The notes: generated from the letters alone by a model not told the origin. A stretch of 64,000 bases of DNA from Acidimicrobiales bacterium (GCA_030747595.1 JASLKK010000006.1:62001-126000); one strand, 5' to 3'; shown: positions 33,207 through 42,291, numbered from the stretch's first letter. A program made the numbers and translations.

Positions 33207-34394
33207 ATGGAGGAGGTCGCCGTCCTGGGTGTCGGAATGCACCCGTGGGGGAAGTGGGGCCGCAATTTCACCGAGTACGGGGTCCATGCCGCACGGGCGG
33301 CCCTGGCTGATGCCGACGTCGACTGGAACGACGTGGGCTTCGTGTCGGGAGCCATCACGGTCCGCTGTGGGTATCCGGGCTACGTGTCCGGTTCGACGTT
33401 CGCCCGGGCGCTGGGCTTCAACGGCGCGCAGGTGGCGAGCAGTTACGCGGCGTGCGCCTCGGGGGTCACCGCTCTGTCGGTGGCCCGTGGCCAGATCCTC
33501 TCCGGAGCGTGTGACGTGGCGGTCGTGGTGGGGGCCGACACCACCCCCAAAGGTTTCCTGGCGCCGACGAGTGGCGACCGGCCCGACGACACGGACTGGT
33601 TGCGGTTCCACATGGTCGGGGCAACCAACCCGGTGTACTTCGCCCTCCACGCCCGGCGCCGTATGGCCCTCTACGGTGCTACGCCGGAAGATTTCGCCAT
33701 GGTGAAGGCCAAGAACAGCCGCCACGCCGTCCATAATCCGAACGCCCGGTACCCCAAGGAGTACGACGTGGACGATGTCGCCAACTCCCCGGTGGTGTCT
33801 GATCCGCTACGACTGCTGGAGATCTGTGCGACAAGCGACGGGGGAGCGGCCTTGGTGGTCTGCTCTATGGATTACGCCCGATCCAAGGGCGTCACCGACC
33901 CGGTACGGGTGGCCGGCCTTTCGACGGTCACGCCCACCTACCCCGACACCGTCATCGATCTTCCGTACCTGGCCACGGATTCTGCGGCCGCCGTGGAGCC
34001 ACCGGCGCTGGGCTTCAAGGATTCCATCGGAGCGCAGGTGTACGCCGAGGCCGGGATGGGCCCCGCCGACGTCGATGTGGCAGAGGTGTACGACCTCTCG
34101 TCGGCTCTGGAACTTGACTGGTACGAGCAGTTGGGCCTGTGTGCTGAGGGCGAGGCCGAGGCGCTCCTGAGGACTGGTGAGACATCCATTGGTGGTCGAA
34201 TCCCTGTCAATCCCAGCGGTGGGCTCGGAGCTTTCGGAGAGGCGGTGCCAGCGCAGGCCATTGCCCAGGTCTGTGAGCTCACCTGGCAGCTCCGAGGACA
34301 GGCTGGTGGCCGGCAGGTTGACGGCGCCCGAGTAGGAGTGAGCGCGAATCAGGGACTGTTCGGCCACGGATCTTCGGTCCTGGTCCGGCGCTGA
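33207..34394 (+). CDS. SCP2-type thiolase-like protein (Ltp2-like)
   Basis: A 395-residue thiolase-fold protein with SSYAACASGVTAL holding the nucleophile-position cysteine, GGAALVVCS, and the C-terminal VNPSGGLGAFGEAVPA. Its first residues VAVLGVGMHPWGKWG are typical of the lipid-transfer-protein thiolases. GGAGGG at 33197-33202 favours ATG 33207; ATG 33192 is the alternative. With DUF35 partners such proteins can act as retro-aldolases that cleave steroid side-chain thioesters, for example Ltp2-ChsH2. The real reaction here is untested. Confidence 0.83.
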   Translation: MEEVAVLGVGMHPWGKWGRNFTEYGVHAARAALADADVDWNDVGFVSGAITVRCGYPGYVSGSTFARALGFNGAQVASSYAACASGVTALSVARGQILSGACDVAVVVGADTTPKGFLAPTSGDRPDDTDWLRFHMVGATNPVYFALHARRRMALYGATPEDFAMVKAKNSRHAVHNPNARYPKEYDVDDVANSPVVSDPLRLLEICATSDGGAALVVCSMDYARSKGVTDPVRVAGLSTVTPTYPDTVIDLPYLATDSAAAVEPPALGFKDSIGAQVYAEAGMGPADVDVAEVYDLSSALELDWYEQLGLCAEGEAEALLRTGETSIGGRIPVNPSGGLGAFGEAVPAQAIAQVCELTWQLRGQAGGRQVDGARVGVSANQGLFGHGSSVLVRR

Positions 34395-34439
34395 TCACAC
34401 CGTGAAGTGATGGGCTGAGGGGACGACAGAGGAGAGACG

Positions 34440-35213
34440 ATGGCACTGCACGAGACGGTCACTGATGGTGTGGCCACCATCACCATGGACAACCCGCCGG
34501 TCAATGCGCTGGGCATCGCCGACACCTATGGCCTGGCCGCCCTGCTGGACGGTTACGGCAAACGCAACGACGTTCGAGCGGTGGTCCTGACCGCCGAGGG
34601 GCGGGGCTTCTGCGCCGGCGTGGATATCAAGGAGATTCAGGCAATGGATACCGATGGCGGGCATCTCGGGTTGGTGGAGGCCAACCGATCGTGTGCGGAG
34701 GCCTTCCGGGCGGTCTACGAATGCGCCATACCGGTGGTGGCGGCCGTCAACGGGTTCTGTCTGGGAACCGGGATCGGTCTGGTGGGCAACGCAGACGTGA
34801 TCGTTGCGGCAGAGGGGGTGGGCTTCGGCCTTCCCGAGGTGGATAACGGGGCGCTGGGCGCCGCCACCCACCTAATGCGTCTCGTGCCAGCACACCGGGC
34901 CCGCTGGATGCTCTACAGCTGCGAGCCGGCAAGCGCCGAGGAACTACACGGCTATGGCTCGGTCCTACGGGTTGTACCAGCTGATGATCTTGCCGCATCG
35001 GCTGTCGAGGTGGCGGCCACCATTGCCTCTAAGGACGGGTCGGTCATCCGTGCTGCTAAGGCATCGATGAACGGAATCGATCCGGTGGATGTCCGAACCA
35101 GCTATCGCTTCGAGCAGGGTTTCACCTTCGAATTGAACCTGCTGGGTCGGGGAGATGAGGCCCGGGCAGCCTTTCTGCGAGGCGAACGGGACCCCAACGC
35201 TGCCGCCGACTGA
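34440..35213 (+). CDS. Crotonase-family protein, EchA20-like
   Basis: A 257-residue crotonase with the oxyanion-hole stretches EGRGFCAGVDIKEI and NGFCLGTGIGLVGNAD. The EVDNGALGAATHLMRLVP segment resembles mycobacterial EchA20, which hydrolyses a steroid-ring CoA ester (recalled similarity). The ATG has GGAGAGACG upstream. It follows the thiolase gene by 45 nt in the same direction, in line with a shared degradative pathway. Confidence 0.8.
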   Translation: MALHETVTDGVATITMDNPPVNALGIADTYGLAALLDGYGKRNDVRAVVLTAEGRGFCAGVDIKEIQAMDTDGGHLGLVEANRSCAEAFRAVYECAIPVVAAVNGFCLGTGIGLVGNADVIVAAEGVGFGLPEVDNGALGAATHLMRLVPAHRARWMLYSCEPASAEELHGYGSVLRVVPADDLAASAVEVAATIASKDGSVIRAAKASMNGIDPVDVRTSYRFEQGFTFELNLLGRGDEARAAFLRGERDPNAAAD

Positions 35214-35239
35214 CCCGGCTCGGACGATGATGGCCCGCC

Positions 35240-36148
35240 GTGATGACTACTGAACCCGTGATCAGCCTGCTGCTCCTAGCTGGCGGCCTGGGATCGCGTT
35301 TCGGGGGCACCAAGCAGTTGGCCCCCGTGGGCCCGCAGGGATCGGCCATTCTCGACCATTCCATTCGTGAGGCGGCATTGGCTGGTGTAACGCGGGTGGT
35401 GGTGATCGGACGGACCGACCTCGACAGGGACATCCGTAGGCACCTGATGGCCCAGCATGGCGATGATCTCGACCTGGTGATGGTGCATCAGGACGCCTTC
35501 GGACCAGCGAGGGCCAAGCCGTGGGGGACCGGCCACGCCGTGGTCAGCGCCCACGCTGTACTCGATGGTCCGGTGGTGGTGCTCAACGCCGACGACCACT
35601 ATGGCCCCACCGGCATTGCCCGAATAGTGGCCGCGGTTGCCGAACCGGTAGGACAGATGCCTGTCGCTGCCATGCTCGGATTTCGTCTCGGGCAAACCCT
35701 GCCGGCCACCGGGACGGTCTCGCGGGGCGTGTGCCGTCGGGATTCCGATGGCCGTCTAGCGGGCCTTGTCGAGACCCACGGCATCGGCCGCGATAGCAAC
35801 GAAGCTCAAGGAGAGGTCATTCGTGCCGCCGACCCGCCTGGTGAGCTGTCACCAGAGACCCCGGTCTCGATGAACATCTGGGCCCTTCCTTTGGCTGCCA
35901 TCGAGGCACTGAGGGAACAGTGGATGGCCTTTCATGACGAACACCGCTACTCCGAGACATCCGAGTTCCTGTTACCCGAGGCGTTAGATGAGCAGCGAGC
36001 CGTGGGTCGGCTGTCGATACAGGTGCTCGACACCGACGAGGACTGGATCGGCATCACCAACCGGGAGGACCTAGAGGTTGCCCGTGACGCTTTTGCTGCG
36101 CTGGCCCAAGGTCGCGCCTGCTCGCCCGTCGATGAGGCCGATCGATGA
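35240..36148 (+). CDS. Sugar-nucleotidyltransferase family protein
   Basis: A 302-residue nucleotidyltransferase with the NTP-binding LLLAGGLGSRFGGTKQLAPVG and a metal-binding VVVLNADDHYGP. Such proteins make NDP-sugars or modify sugar phosphates. The frame begins GTG-ATG, so the ATG at 35243 is equally possible. It is between the EchA20-like gene and a luciferase-like gene, overlapping the latter by ATGA; its link to acyl-CoA metabolism is unclear. Confidence 0.8.
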   Translation: MMTTEPVISLLLLAGGLGSRFGGTKQLAPVGPQGSAILDHSIREAALAGVTRVVVIGRTDLDRDIRRHLMAQHGDDLDLVMVHQDAFGPARAKPWGTGHAVVSAHAVLDGPVVVLNADDHYGPTGIARIVAAVAEPVGQMPVAAMLGFRLGQTLPATGTVSRGVCRRDSDGRLAGLVETHGIGRDSNEAQGEVIRAADPPGELSPETPVSMNIWALPLAAIEALREQWMAFHDEHRYSETSEFLLPEALDEQRAVGRLSIQVLDTDEDWIGITNREDLEVARDAFAALAQGRACSPVDEADR

Positions 36149-37122
36149 TCCTTCTCCGATTTGATCTGCGAATCCCGCCGTTTGTAGACGACCTGACACA
36201 TGCACGCCAGTACGCCGAGATGCTCGAGATGTGTCGATTTGCCGACGAGCACGGGTTCGCCGGGGTCGTCCTGTCAGAGCATCACGGATCCGAGGACGGT
36301 TTCATGAGCGCCCCCTTAGTCGTGGCCGCCGGTGTCCTGGGTGCCACCCGCAACCTCTTCTGCTCGGTCTCGGCCCTATTGCTTCCCCTGCACGAGCCAC
36401 TCCGGGTGGCTGAGGACATAGCGGCCATCGACCTCATGGCCCCCGGCAGGATCAGCGTGGTGGCCGGTGTCGGCTATCGGGACGAGGAGTTCGCCATGTT
36501 TAGTCGGGACCGGACCCGTCGAGGCCGGGCCACCGACGAGAGTTTGGCCACGATGCTTGAGGCATGGAAGGGAGAGCCGTTCGTGGTGAACGGTCGCACG
36601 GCGTGGGTGACGCCGCGTCCGGCCAGCGATCCCCACTCGTTGTTGGCGGTCGGCGGCTCGGTAGAGGTATCGGCATATCGGGCAGCCCAGCATCACCTGC
36701 CGTTCGTACCCGCCGTGCACGACCCGGAACTTGAGGTCGCCTATCTGGCGGAATCTGCACGGGTGGGCCACGAGACCCCCTTCTGCATGATGCCGTCCGG
36801 CCCGGGACTCGTCTTGGTCACCCGGGATCCCGATGGCCTTTGGAATCGCATCGGCGAGAATCTTCTATACGACGCCCGGGCCTATGCCTCGTGGCAGAAG
36901 CCCGACCAGCGCACCAGTTGGCAGGTCGACGCCACCGACCTGGCAACCCTCCGGGCTGGCGGCCAGCACGCCATCCTCACCCCGGAGGAGTGCGTGGACT
37001 TGATCCGCCAAACCGGAGCGGCCGTTTCCCATCCGCTCTGTGGAGGCATCGACCCGGCCATTGGTTGGGAGTCACTGCAGTTGATGGCCGACGAAGTCCT
37101 GCCGTCCCTGGCCGCCGGCTAA
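36145..37122 (+). CDS. Luciferase-like (LLM class) flavin-dependent oxidoreductase
   Basis: A 325-residue TIM-barrel flavoprotein of the bacterial luciferase superfamily: [30 protein letters not shown], and the [15 protein letters not shown] strand. Members use F420 or reduced FMN for monooxygenation or dehydrogenation. The start overlaps the previous stop by 4 nt and the next crotonase starts 14 nt later, so it belongs to this operon. Confidence 0.87.
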   Translation: MILLRFDLRIPPFVDDLTHARQYAEMLEMCRFADEHGFAGVVLSEHHGSEDGFMSAPLVVAAGVLGATRNLFCSVSALLLPLHEPLRVAEDIAAIDLMAPGRISVVAGVGYRDEEFAMFSRDRTRRGRATDESLATMLEAWKGEPFVVNGRTAWVTPRPASDPHSLLAVGGSVEVSAYRAAQHHLPFVPAVHDPELEVAYLAESARVGHETPFCMMPSGPGLVLVTRDPDGLWNRIGENLLYDARAYASWQKPDQRTSWQVDATDLATLRAGGQHAILTPEECVDLIRQTGAAVSHPLCGGIDPAIGWESLQLMADEVLPSLAAG

Positions 37123-37135
37123 CGAGGAGAACCGA

Positions 37136-37936
37136 GTGCCTGATCTACTGATTGACCGTGACGGCCCCGTCATGGTGCTCACCATGAATCGCCCATCCCG
37201 GCGAAACGCCATGACGTTGGCCATGTTCGCCCGTCTGGCCGACGCCTGGGACGAGATCGACGCCGACGAGAGCATCCGGGTGTGCATCCTCACCGGTAGC
37301 GGTGACCACTTCTGTGCCGGGATGGACCTCCGGGCCATGGCAGGCGATGTGGACGCTAGCGACGACTACGACGTGGCGGGTCGTATGGAGCGCGACGGAT
37401 CCGGTTGGATCTATGACGGCCTGCTCAAAACCCGTCACCCCCGGGTGCCGGTGATCGCTGCCGTGGAGGGGAACGCCATCGCCGGGGGAACCGAGATCCT
37501 CCAGGGTACGGAGATTCGGGTGGCCGGGGAGAGCGCCACGTTCGGGGTATCCGAGGCCCGCTGGTCGCTGTATCCGGGTGGTGGATCGGCGGTCCGCCTG
37601 GCCCGTCAGATTCCGTTCACCGAGGCGGCCGACATCTTGCTCACCGGGAAGCACGTGTCGGCGACCGAGGCGAAGTCATTGGGCCTGATCGGTCATGTGG
37701 TCCCCGACGGAACAGCGTTGGACCGGGCCCGTGAGGTCGCCGCAGCAGTGGCGTCTAACGGCCCTCTGGCCGTGGAAGCCATCCTCCGTACCCTTCGGGA
37801 GACACCGGGCATGACCGAGGACGAGGCCTATTCCTTTGAGGAGCCCCTTAGTCGGGCCGTATTCTCTTCTCGGGACGCGAAGGAGGGCCCGAGGGCCTTC
37901 GCCGAGAAGCGGGCGCCCGACTTCCGACGGGGCTAA
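37136..37936 (+). CDS. Enoyl-CoA hydratase/isomerase family protein
   Basis: A 266-residue crotonase with [14 protein letters not shown] (first oxyanion segment) and [19 protein letters not shown]. The usual second catalytic Glu region reads [19 protein letters not shown] 37136 has GAGGAGA 6 nt upstream. Its last 4 nt overlap the convergent nucleotidase gene. Confidence 0.9.
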   Translation: MPDLLIDRDGPVMVLTMNRPSRRNAMTLAMFARLADAWDEIDADESIRVCILTGSGDHFCAGMDLRAMAGDVDASDDYDVAGRMERDGSGWIYDGLLKTRHPRVPVIAAVEGNAIAGGTEILQGTEIRVAGESATFGVSEARWSLYPGGGSAVRLARQIPFTEAADILLTGKHVSATEAKSLGLIGHVVPDGTALDRAREVAAAVASNGPLAVEAILRTLRETPGMTEDEAYSFEEPLSRAVFSSRDAKEGPRAFAEKRAPDFRRG

Positions 37937-38604
37937 TCGACGGCTTCGGCTACCGGGTCGGCTGGGCCCGGATCGTCGAGTCGGTCTGCGCCCTGGTCGA
38001 GGCCGGGAAGCGATACCTGGAACTCGTAGCCCCGGTCGGCGGCGTCGCGCAGCACCAGCTGCTCGCATTCGGTCCACGTCTGGGCCCGGGTGCCACCGAG
38101 ATGCTGGTTGTAGGGCGCATCGAAAATGATGACCCTATTGCCGACCTCACGAAGCGCTTCGACGTTATGGGGCCCGTCGTCGATGTAGAGGTCGGCACCC
38201 ACTTCGGGCTTGTCGCCCATGAAGCAGATGTCGCGGTACGGGATACGTACCCGGTCCAGCCACTCGACAGTGTCGGCAATGGCAGTGGCGTGGCTCCAGT
38301 TGACATAGAGACGATGGGTGATGATCCGGATCCACACACCGGCATCAGAGAGTCGCCAGAGGACGTCGGCCGCCCCCTCAAGAACCGGCATCCACGAGAG
38401 GATCCGACGCTCGGTTACCGCATGGTGGTGGAGGCGCTCGAATTCTTCTTCGTCCAGGCCCCACTCGGAGAAATCCCAAGAACGTTCCAGCGGAAGATCG
38501 TCTAGCGAACATCCCAACTCTTCGGCTACCACGGTACGGAATGCCTCTGTGTAGTCCCCGCACACACCGTCGAGGTCCACACCGAGGACGTAGGGCCGAT
38601 CCAT
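37933..38604 (-). CDS. HAD-type 5'(3')-deoxyribonucleotidase-like phosphatase
   Basis: A 223-residue HAD phosphatase of the NT5C type. The nucleophile motif reads [12 protein letters not shown] near residue 7, a threonine motif sits at IRIITHRLY and the acidic motif is [14 protein letters not shown]. It would dephosphorylate deoxynucleotides, though the substrate is not proved. It lies downstream of an SDR gene and the AlkB gene on the same strand. Confidence 0.85.
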   Translation of the reverse strand: MDRPYVLGVDLDGVCGDYTEAFRTVVAEELGCSLDDLPLERSWDFSEWGLDEEEFERLHHHAVTERRILSWMPVLEGAADVLWRLSDAGVWIRIITHRLYVNWSHATAIADTVEWLDRVRIPYRDICFMGDKPEVGADLYIDDGPHNVEALREVGNRVIIFDAPYNQHLGGTRAQTWTECEQLVLRDAADRGYEFQVSLPGLDQGADRLDDPGPADPVAEAVD

Positions 38605-38623
38605 GGATCCGACGGTAGTCGGG

Positions 38624-39376
38624 TCAGCCCGCGGTCAGGCCACCGTCCACTGAGACGATGGCCCCGTGCATGCGACTGGCCTCGTCGGACGCCACGAAGG
38701 CGATCACGTTGGCCAGTTCGCTTGGGTCCGCCATCTTTCGGAAGCCCATGTAGGGCTGCATCAGGGAAAAGTCGAGGTCGTCGGGCATCTTGAAGTTCTG
38801 GCTCATGGGACTGTTGACGCCGCCCGGTGCTACGGCGTTGATCCGGACAGGCTCCTTGACGTACTCCATGGCTAGTGCCCGGGTCATGTTGACCACCGCG
38901 CCCTTCGTGGTGCTGTAGGCCACCGTGTAGGCCTGTCCCATTAGGCCGGCGTTCGAAGCGATATTCACGATGTTGCCGCGGCTTTCGATCAGATGGGGGA
39001 GCGCAGCCTGAGCACACCAAAAACTGCCTGACACGTTGATTTCCATCATGCGGTTCCAGCCCTCCTCGGTGATATCGGCCACGCGCTCAGCCCACACCAC
39101 GCCGGCGATATTGGCTAGGACGTCGAGGCGCCCGTGGGTTGCCACTGCCGCGTCCACCGCTGCGCCGCAGTCGGTCCGCCTGGAGACGTCGCCGGCAACC
39201 GTGGTCATGGCGCCTCCGGAGGCGACCACTTCGGCGGCCACGGCGTCGAGACCCGCAACGTCCCGGTCGAAGCCCACGATCTTCGCCCCGTCGCCGGCCA
39301 TGCGCAGAGCGGTGGCCCGCCCTATTCCCGAAGCCGCTCCGGTTATGAGGGCCACCCGTCCGTCAAACCGTCCCAT
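38624..39376 (-). CDS. Short-chain dehydrogenase/reductase
   Basis: A 250-residue classical SDR: TGAASGIGRATALRMAG cofactor loop, NIAGV, catalytic NIASNAG and YSTTK, and the C-terminal IVSVDGGLTAG. Asp in VGFDRDV suggests NAD(H). ATG 39376 has AGGA 5 nt upstream; the frame continues upstream but into non-family sequence. Downstream is the nucleotidase, upstream the AlkB gene. Confidence 0.9.
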   Translation of the reverse strand: MGRFDGRVALITGAASGIGRATALRMAGDGAKIVGFDRDVAGLDAVAAEVVASGGAMTTVAGDVSRRTDCGAAVDAAVATHGRLDVLANIAGVVWAERVADITEEGWNRMMEINVSGSFWCAQAALPHLIESRGNIVNIASNAGLMGQAYTVAYSTTKGAVVNMTRALAMEYVKEPVRINAVAPGGVNSPMSQNFKMPDDLDFSLMQPYMGFRKMADPSELANVIAFVASDEASRMHGAIVSVDGGLTAG

Positions 39377-39470
39377 GTCGCATCCTCTCGTGGCTTCAGC
39401 CGTGTGGCGCTGATCGCTCGATTGAAGGTACCGGCCGCTGGTCAGGTAACAGGAGTCGGCCCCTGCTGGC

Positions 39471-40148
39471 TCACAGCCGGTGGTCCAGACGGCGGGGCCC
39501 GGACGGACCGGAATTAACAACCTGGTCAAACTCGCGACCACTGGGACAACGGAAGGCGACGCTGATCCGCGGGCCAGCAGAGGACGCCTTGGGTACGCAG
39601 TGCTCGAACCGCTGCTGGACCGGCCCACGCATCACGAGCAGGTCGCCAGCTGTGAGAGTCCATGCCAGCGAGGGCCCGCCACCGCGCGGGCGAACTCGGA
39701 ACGTACGGGGGGCACCTGTCGAGATGAGGGCCACGTCATCGTGGAGGCTGCCCGGACGATGCCGGTCACCGTGCCAGGCCACACTGTCGTGGCCATTCCG
39801 GTAGAGGTTGGCCCAGGCGGCCACGTAGCCCCGGTAGTAGTGGTCCGTGAGGGAATCGGCCATCGCGCGCAGGGGAGCCGACGGTTCGCTGATGCTGGTC
39901 GAGAGTCGAGGTTCTACAACCTCGTGGTCGACCATCCACCGACGGTGACTCTGCCAGGGAAGGCCTGCGAGGAGGTCGAGGAACAACTCGTCAGCTCCGG
40001 CTATCCATCCGGCCACATAGTCAATCCTGCAGTCGTCATCCAGGTCGGTGTGTCGGACGGTGGACTCGAGCAGTGAAAGTCGGAGTGGACCGCCACCGAA
40101 GAGGCTCCCCTGAAGGCCCGAGGGGCCGGGGAGGAGGACGTTGGGCAC
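39471..40148 (-). CDS. AlkB-type 2-oxoglutarate/Fe(II) dioxygenase, SOS-box controlled
   Basis: A 225-residue AlkB-family protein. Iron ligands are H126 and D128 in AWHGDRH and H183 in FEHCVPK; the 2-oxoglutarate-binding arginines are R194 and R200 in PRISVAFR. AlkB proteins remove alkyl groups from DNA bases by oxidation. The GTG at 40148 is chosen because a perfect TACAAT -10 sits 6 nt upstream; the ATG at 40208 would lie beyond the promoter. A LexA-type operator overlaps the promoter, pointing to DNA-damage induction. Confidence 0.9.
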   Translation of the reverse strand: MPNVLLPGPSGLQGSLFGGGPLRLSLLESTVRHTDLDDDCRIDYVAGWIAGADELFLDLLAGLPWQSHRRWMVDHEVVEPRLSTSISEPSAPLRAMADSLTDHYYRGYVAAWANLYRNGHDSVAWHGDRHRPGSLHDDVALISTGAPRTFRVRPRGGGPSLAWTLTAGDLLVMRGPVQQRFEHCVPKASSAGPRISVAFRCPSGREFDQVVNSGPSGPRRLDHRL

Positions 40149-40154
40149 GGCCCC

Positions 40155-40160
40155 ATTGTA
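40155..40160 (-). promoter_or_regulatory. Leaderless -10 element (TACAAT) for the AlkB gene
   Basis: TACAAT on the minus strand, 6 nt before the GTG start. It lies directly downstream of the LexA-box match. Confidence 0.65.
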
Positions 40161-40168
40161 CCGAGACC

Positions 40169-40182
40169 CGAACACACGTTCG
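40169..40182. promoter_or_regulatory. Perfect match to the Gram-positive LexA/SOS box
   Basis: CGAACACACGTTCG fits every position of CGAACRNRYGTTYG, the Bacillus and mycobacterial LexA operator. Its edge is 8 bp upstream of the AlkB -10 element, so LexA binding would cover the promoter. Confidence 0.75.
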
Positions 40183-40233
40183 TGCACCGGTCCCAGGTGG
40201 ACGTTCACGGTGGACGTGCCGGCCCCTAAAACG

Positions 40234-40271
40234 AGGAAAGCCCCGTCTCCCGGAGGAGACGGGGCTTTCCT
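40234..40271 (-). terminator. Strong intrinsic terminator of the small membrane protein gene
   Basis: A perfect 17-bp stem (AGGAAAGCCCCGTCTCC with its complement) and a CGGA loop, 12 nt past the stop at 40284 on the minus strand and followed there by TCGTTTT. It is the clearest terminator in the window and insulates the AlkB promoter region from the upstream gene. Confidence 0.85.
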
Positions 40272-40283
40272 GCTCGAACTTGA

Positions 40284-40604
40284 TTAGCGAGCTACGCCCT
40301 TGCTGAGCGCCGAAAGAGCAGCGTCCTTGACAGGGATGAAGGCCGTGATCGCAAGAGCAGAGCCGACGTCGGAACCGAAGTCGCCCATGCCCAGGATCTC
40401 GGTAGAGGCCCCATAGCCCCAGCCCCCGATATCACTGATCACGACGAAGAGATACGCCCAGATCAGGTTGAGGTTGGATCCCACGACGGGAACCGACCCA
40501 AGAATCGAGTTGACACCAACGGTGTCGAGGATGCTGTTGAGAACGGCCAGCACGCCCTGGAAGATCATTGCCAGAACGATGAGCGTAAGAATTGTTGCCA
40601 TCAT
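40284..40604 (-). CDS. Small membrane protein, family not recognised
   Basis: A 106-residue protein with a hydrophobic N-terminus (ILTLIVLAMIFQGVLAVLNS), a second hydrophobic stretch (LNLIWAYLFVVISDIGG) and a third near residues 80-95. The start ATGATG has AAAGGGG about 11 nt upstream, after an AT-rich leader. It has its own strong terminator and probably its own promoter. No family was recognised; the features suggest high expression, as of a structural or channel-like small protein. Confidence 0.7.
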   Translation of the reverse strand: MMATILTLIVLAMIFQGVLAVLNSILDTVGVNSILGSVPVVGSNLNLIWAYLFVVISDIGGWGYGASTEILGMGDFGSDVGSALAITAFIPVKDAALSALSKGVAR

Positions 40605-40675
40605 GATGTTGGTAACCCCTTTGTTTGTTTGGCGATCCCTGTCTCCGGTTGACCGGACCGGAACCGCTGAAGAAA

Positions 40676-40681
40676 AGTGTA
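40676..40681 (-). promoter_or_regulatory. Possible -10 element for the small membrane protein gene
   Basis: TACACT on the minus strand, in an AT-rich stretch about 72 nt before the start codon. TTGATT occurs upstream but only 10 bp away, so no proper -35 is assigned. Confidence 0.35.
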
Positions 40682-40756
40682 AACGAACCACAATCAACGA
40701 TCGCGGCATTCCCGTAACATAATCGCAACATCCGCGGTAGTGAAACAGCCTCCCAC

Positions 40757-40762
40757 TATTAT
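40757..40762 (+). promoter_or_regulatory. Leaderless -10 element (TATTAT) for the SGNH gene
   Basis: TATTAT ends 9 nt before the ATG at 40772. Confidence 0.5.
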
Positions 40763-40771
40763 CCCCGGCCC

Positions 40772-41848
40772 ATGAGGGAGCAGGACCCGAGCCCACGCCG
40801 ACGGGCCGCTCGGCTACTTGGGATCCTGACGCTGGTACTGGTTGGCGCCAGCCTCCTGGCACCCGACACCGTAGACACGTGGGCCGACACCCGTGATGCC
40901 GGTTGGGAGCGGGCCACGACGCGTGCTTGGGCCGACCCGATGGGGAAACTGTCCCGGCGCCTCTCACTTGATGCCCCTTTGCGGTACGTCGAGGACCTCC
41001 TTGACCGTGCGGCCCCGGCCGTCGCCGATCCGGCAGTTCGGCCGACTCCCGTTACCTCGTCGACCCCTGAAGCCACGTCCAACTCTCAGGCTCCTTCCAG
41101 TTCTGAAGCCCTGCTGACAAACGAGGCTCCGCCGACCTCTCAAGACCGGCTGGCTTCTGATGCCCCTCCGATCGCACGCCCCCCACGAGTAGGCGACGCT
41201 GAACAGCCACTAAGGATCCTCGCTGTGGGTGACTCGCTAATGCTCGACCTGCAGTACGGCCTGGAGCGCGTGCTGGGCCAGCGGTCCGATGTGCGGGTAG
41301 TAGGGAAGGGTGCCCTGGGCTTCGGGTTCACCGTGCCCCACTGGGACTGGGACGACGACGTACTGGTCGACTACGACCGGCTAGTGGCCGACGTGTCGCC
41401 CGACGTCGTGGTGGTCATGATTGGCGCCAATGAGTTCGAGGGGCACGCGATTGAGGGTTTGGATCTCGTTCCGGGGAGTCGGCAATGGCGGGAGATCCTC
41501 GCGCTCAGGGCCGACGAGGCGATCGCCCATTGGCGGGCGGGTGGAGCCCACGTGTACTGGTGGACCACCCCACGGATGCGCGACGCCAGGTACCTGACTG
41601 ATGACCTGAACGCCATCTGGATCGAGACCACCGATGCCTGGGGGGCGGGGGCCACCATGCTCGAGAGCATGGCCGTCCTGGGTGACAACGACGGGAGTTA
41701 TCGGGAGGTCCTGCGGGATGAAACCGGTGCCGAGGTGCCGCTGCGAAAAGAGCATGGTGTGCACTTCCACGAGGTGGGGGCCGACCTACTGGCCCGCCAG
41801 TTGGAGGACCGTCTGGTGGGGGACGGCTGGGTGGCACCCCGTTCCTAG
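40772..41848 (+). CDS. Membrane-anchored SGNH/DUF459-like hydrolase
   Basis: A 358-residue protein with a basic start, one membrane anchor (about residues 13-31), a Ser/Thr/Pro-rich linker to about residue 145 and an SGNH domain. The nucleophile block is AVGDSLM (S155), and the Asn block is MIGANEFEG. The last block reads KEHGVHFHEVG, so the usual Asp before Gly is replaced by His. SGNH proteins of this kind remove or move acyl groups on cell-wall glycans. Its stop overlaps the convergent DUF2304 stop by 4 nt. Confidence 0.83.
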   Translation: MREQDPSPRRRAARLLGILTLVLVGASLLAPDTVDTWADTRDAGWERATTRAWADPMGKLSRRLSLDAPLRYVEDLLDRAAPAVADPAVRPTPVTSSTPEATSNSQAPSSSEALLTNEAPPTSQDRLASDAPPIARPPRVGDAEQPLRILAVGDSLMLDLQYGLERVLGQRSDVRVVGKGALGFGFTVPHWDWDDDVLVDYDRLVADVSPDVVVVMIGANEFEGHAIEGLDLVPGSRQWREILALRADEAIAHWRAGGAHVYWWTTPRMRDARYLTDDLNAIWIETTDAWGAGATMLESMAVLGDNDGSYREVLRDETGAEVPLRKEHGVHFHEVGADLLARQLEDRLVGDGWVAPRS

Positions 41849-42291
41849 CTCTGCTCCTCGTCTGGGGCACCGTCGGAACGCCGGGTCTCTCCTGGATCGT
41901 TGTCGCTAGATCTCTTGACGACGTCGCTGATCGACGCAGGTTTAGTGGAGGCAGAGCCCTCCACTGGCCCTCGCAATAGCGCCAGTTCCTCGGCCAGTGC
42001 ACGTACCCGCTTCTCCAGACGGGAGAGTTCGTAGGAAAAATGCATGGCAACCAGCAGCAGGAAGCCGATGGCCAGCAGCAGGAAGAGCGTGGGCTGATAC
42101 CAGATGCCCAGGCGGTCGGCGAGTCGATCCAGAAGGGTGGGTACCGAGGCGGCCACGGCCAGTACAAGGCCAACCGTCAGCCAGAGGACTGAGTACTTGG
42201 CCTTCAGAGCGCCTCGCCGCACGAGCCGGATGATGACCAAGACGGCCACCACGGTGAGGGCGGCCAGGAGAGCGTGCGTTGGACCGGTCAC
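41845..42291 (-). CDS. DUF2304 membrane protein
   Basis: A 148-residue protein with two or three membrane segments (about 6-22, 36-53, 67-84), a coiled-coil-like ELSRLEKRVRALAEELALL and an acidic tail. DUF2304 genes commonly follow GT2 polyprenyl-phosphate sugar synthases and may assist or anchor them. The start overlaps the GT2 stop as ATGA. Confidence 0.82.
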   Translation of the reverse strand: MTGPTHALLAALTVVAVLVIIRLVRRGALKAKYSVLWLTVGLVLAVAASVPTLLDRLADRLGIWYQPTLFLLLAIGFLLLVAMHFSYELSRLEKRVRALAEELALLRGPVEGSASTKPASISDVVKRSSDNDPGETRRSDGAPDEEQS

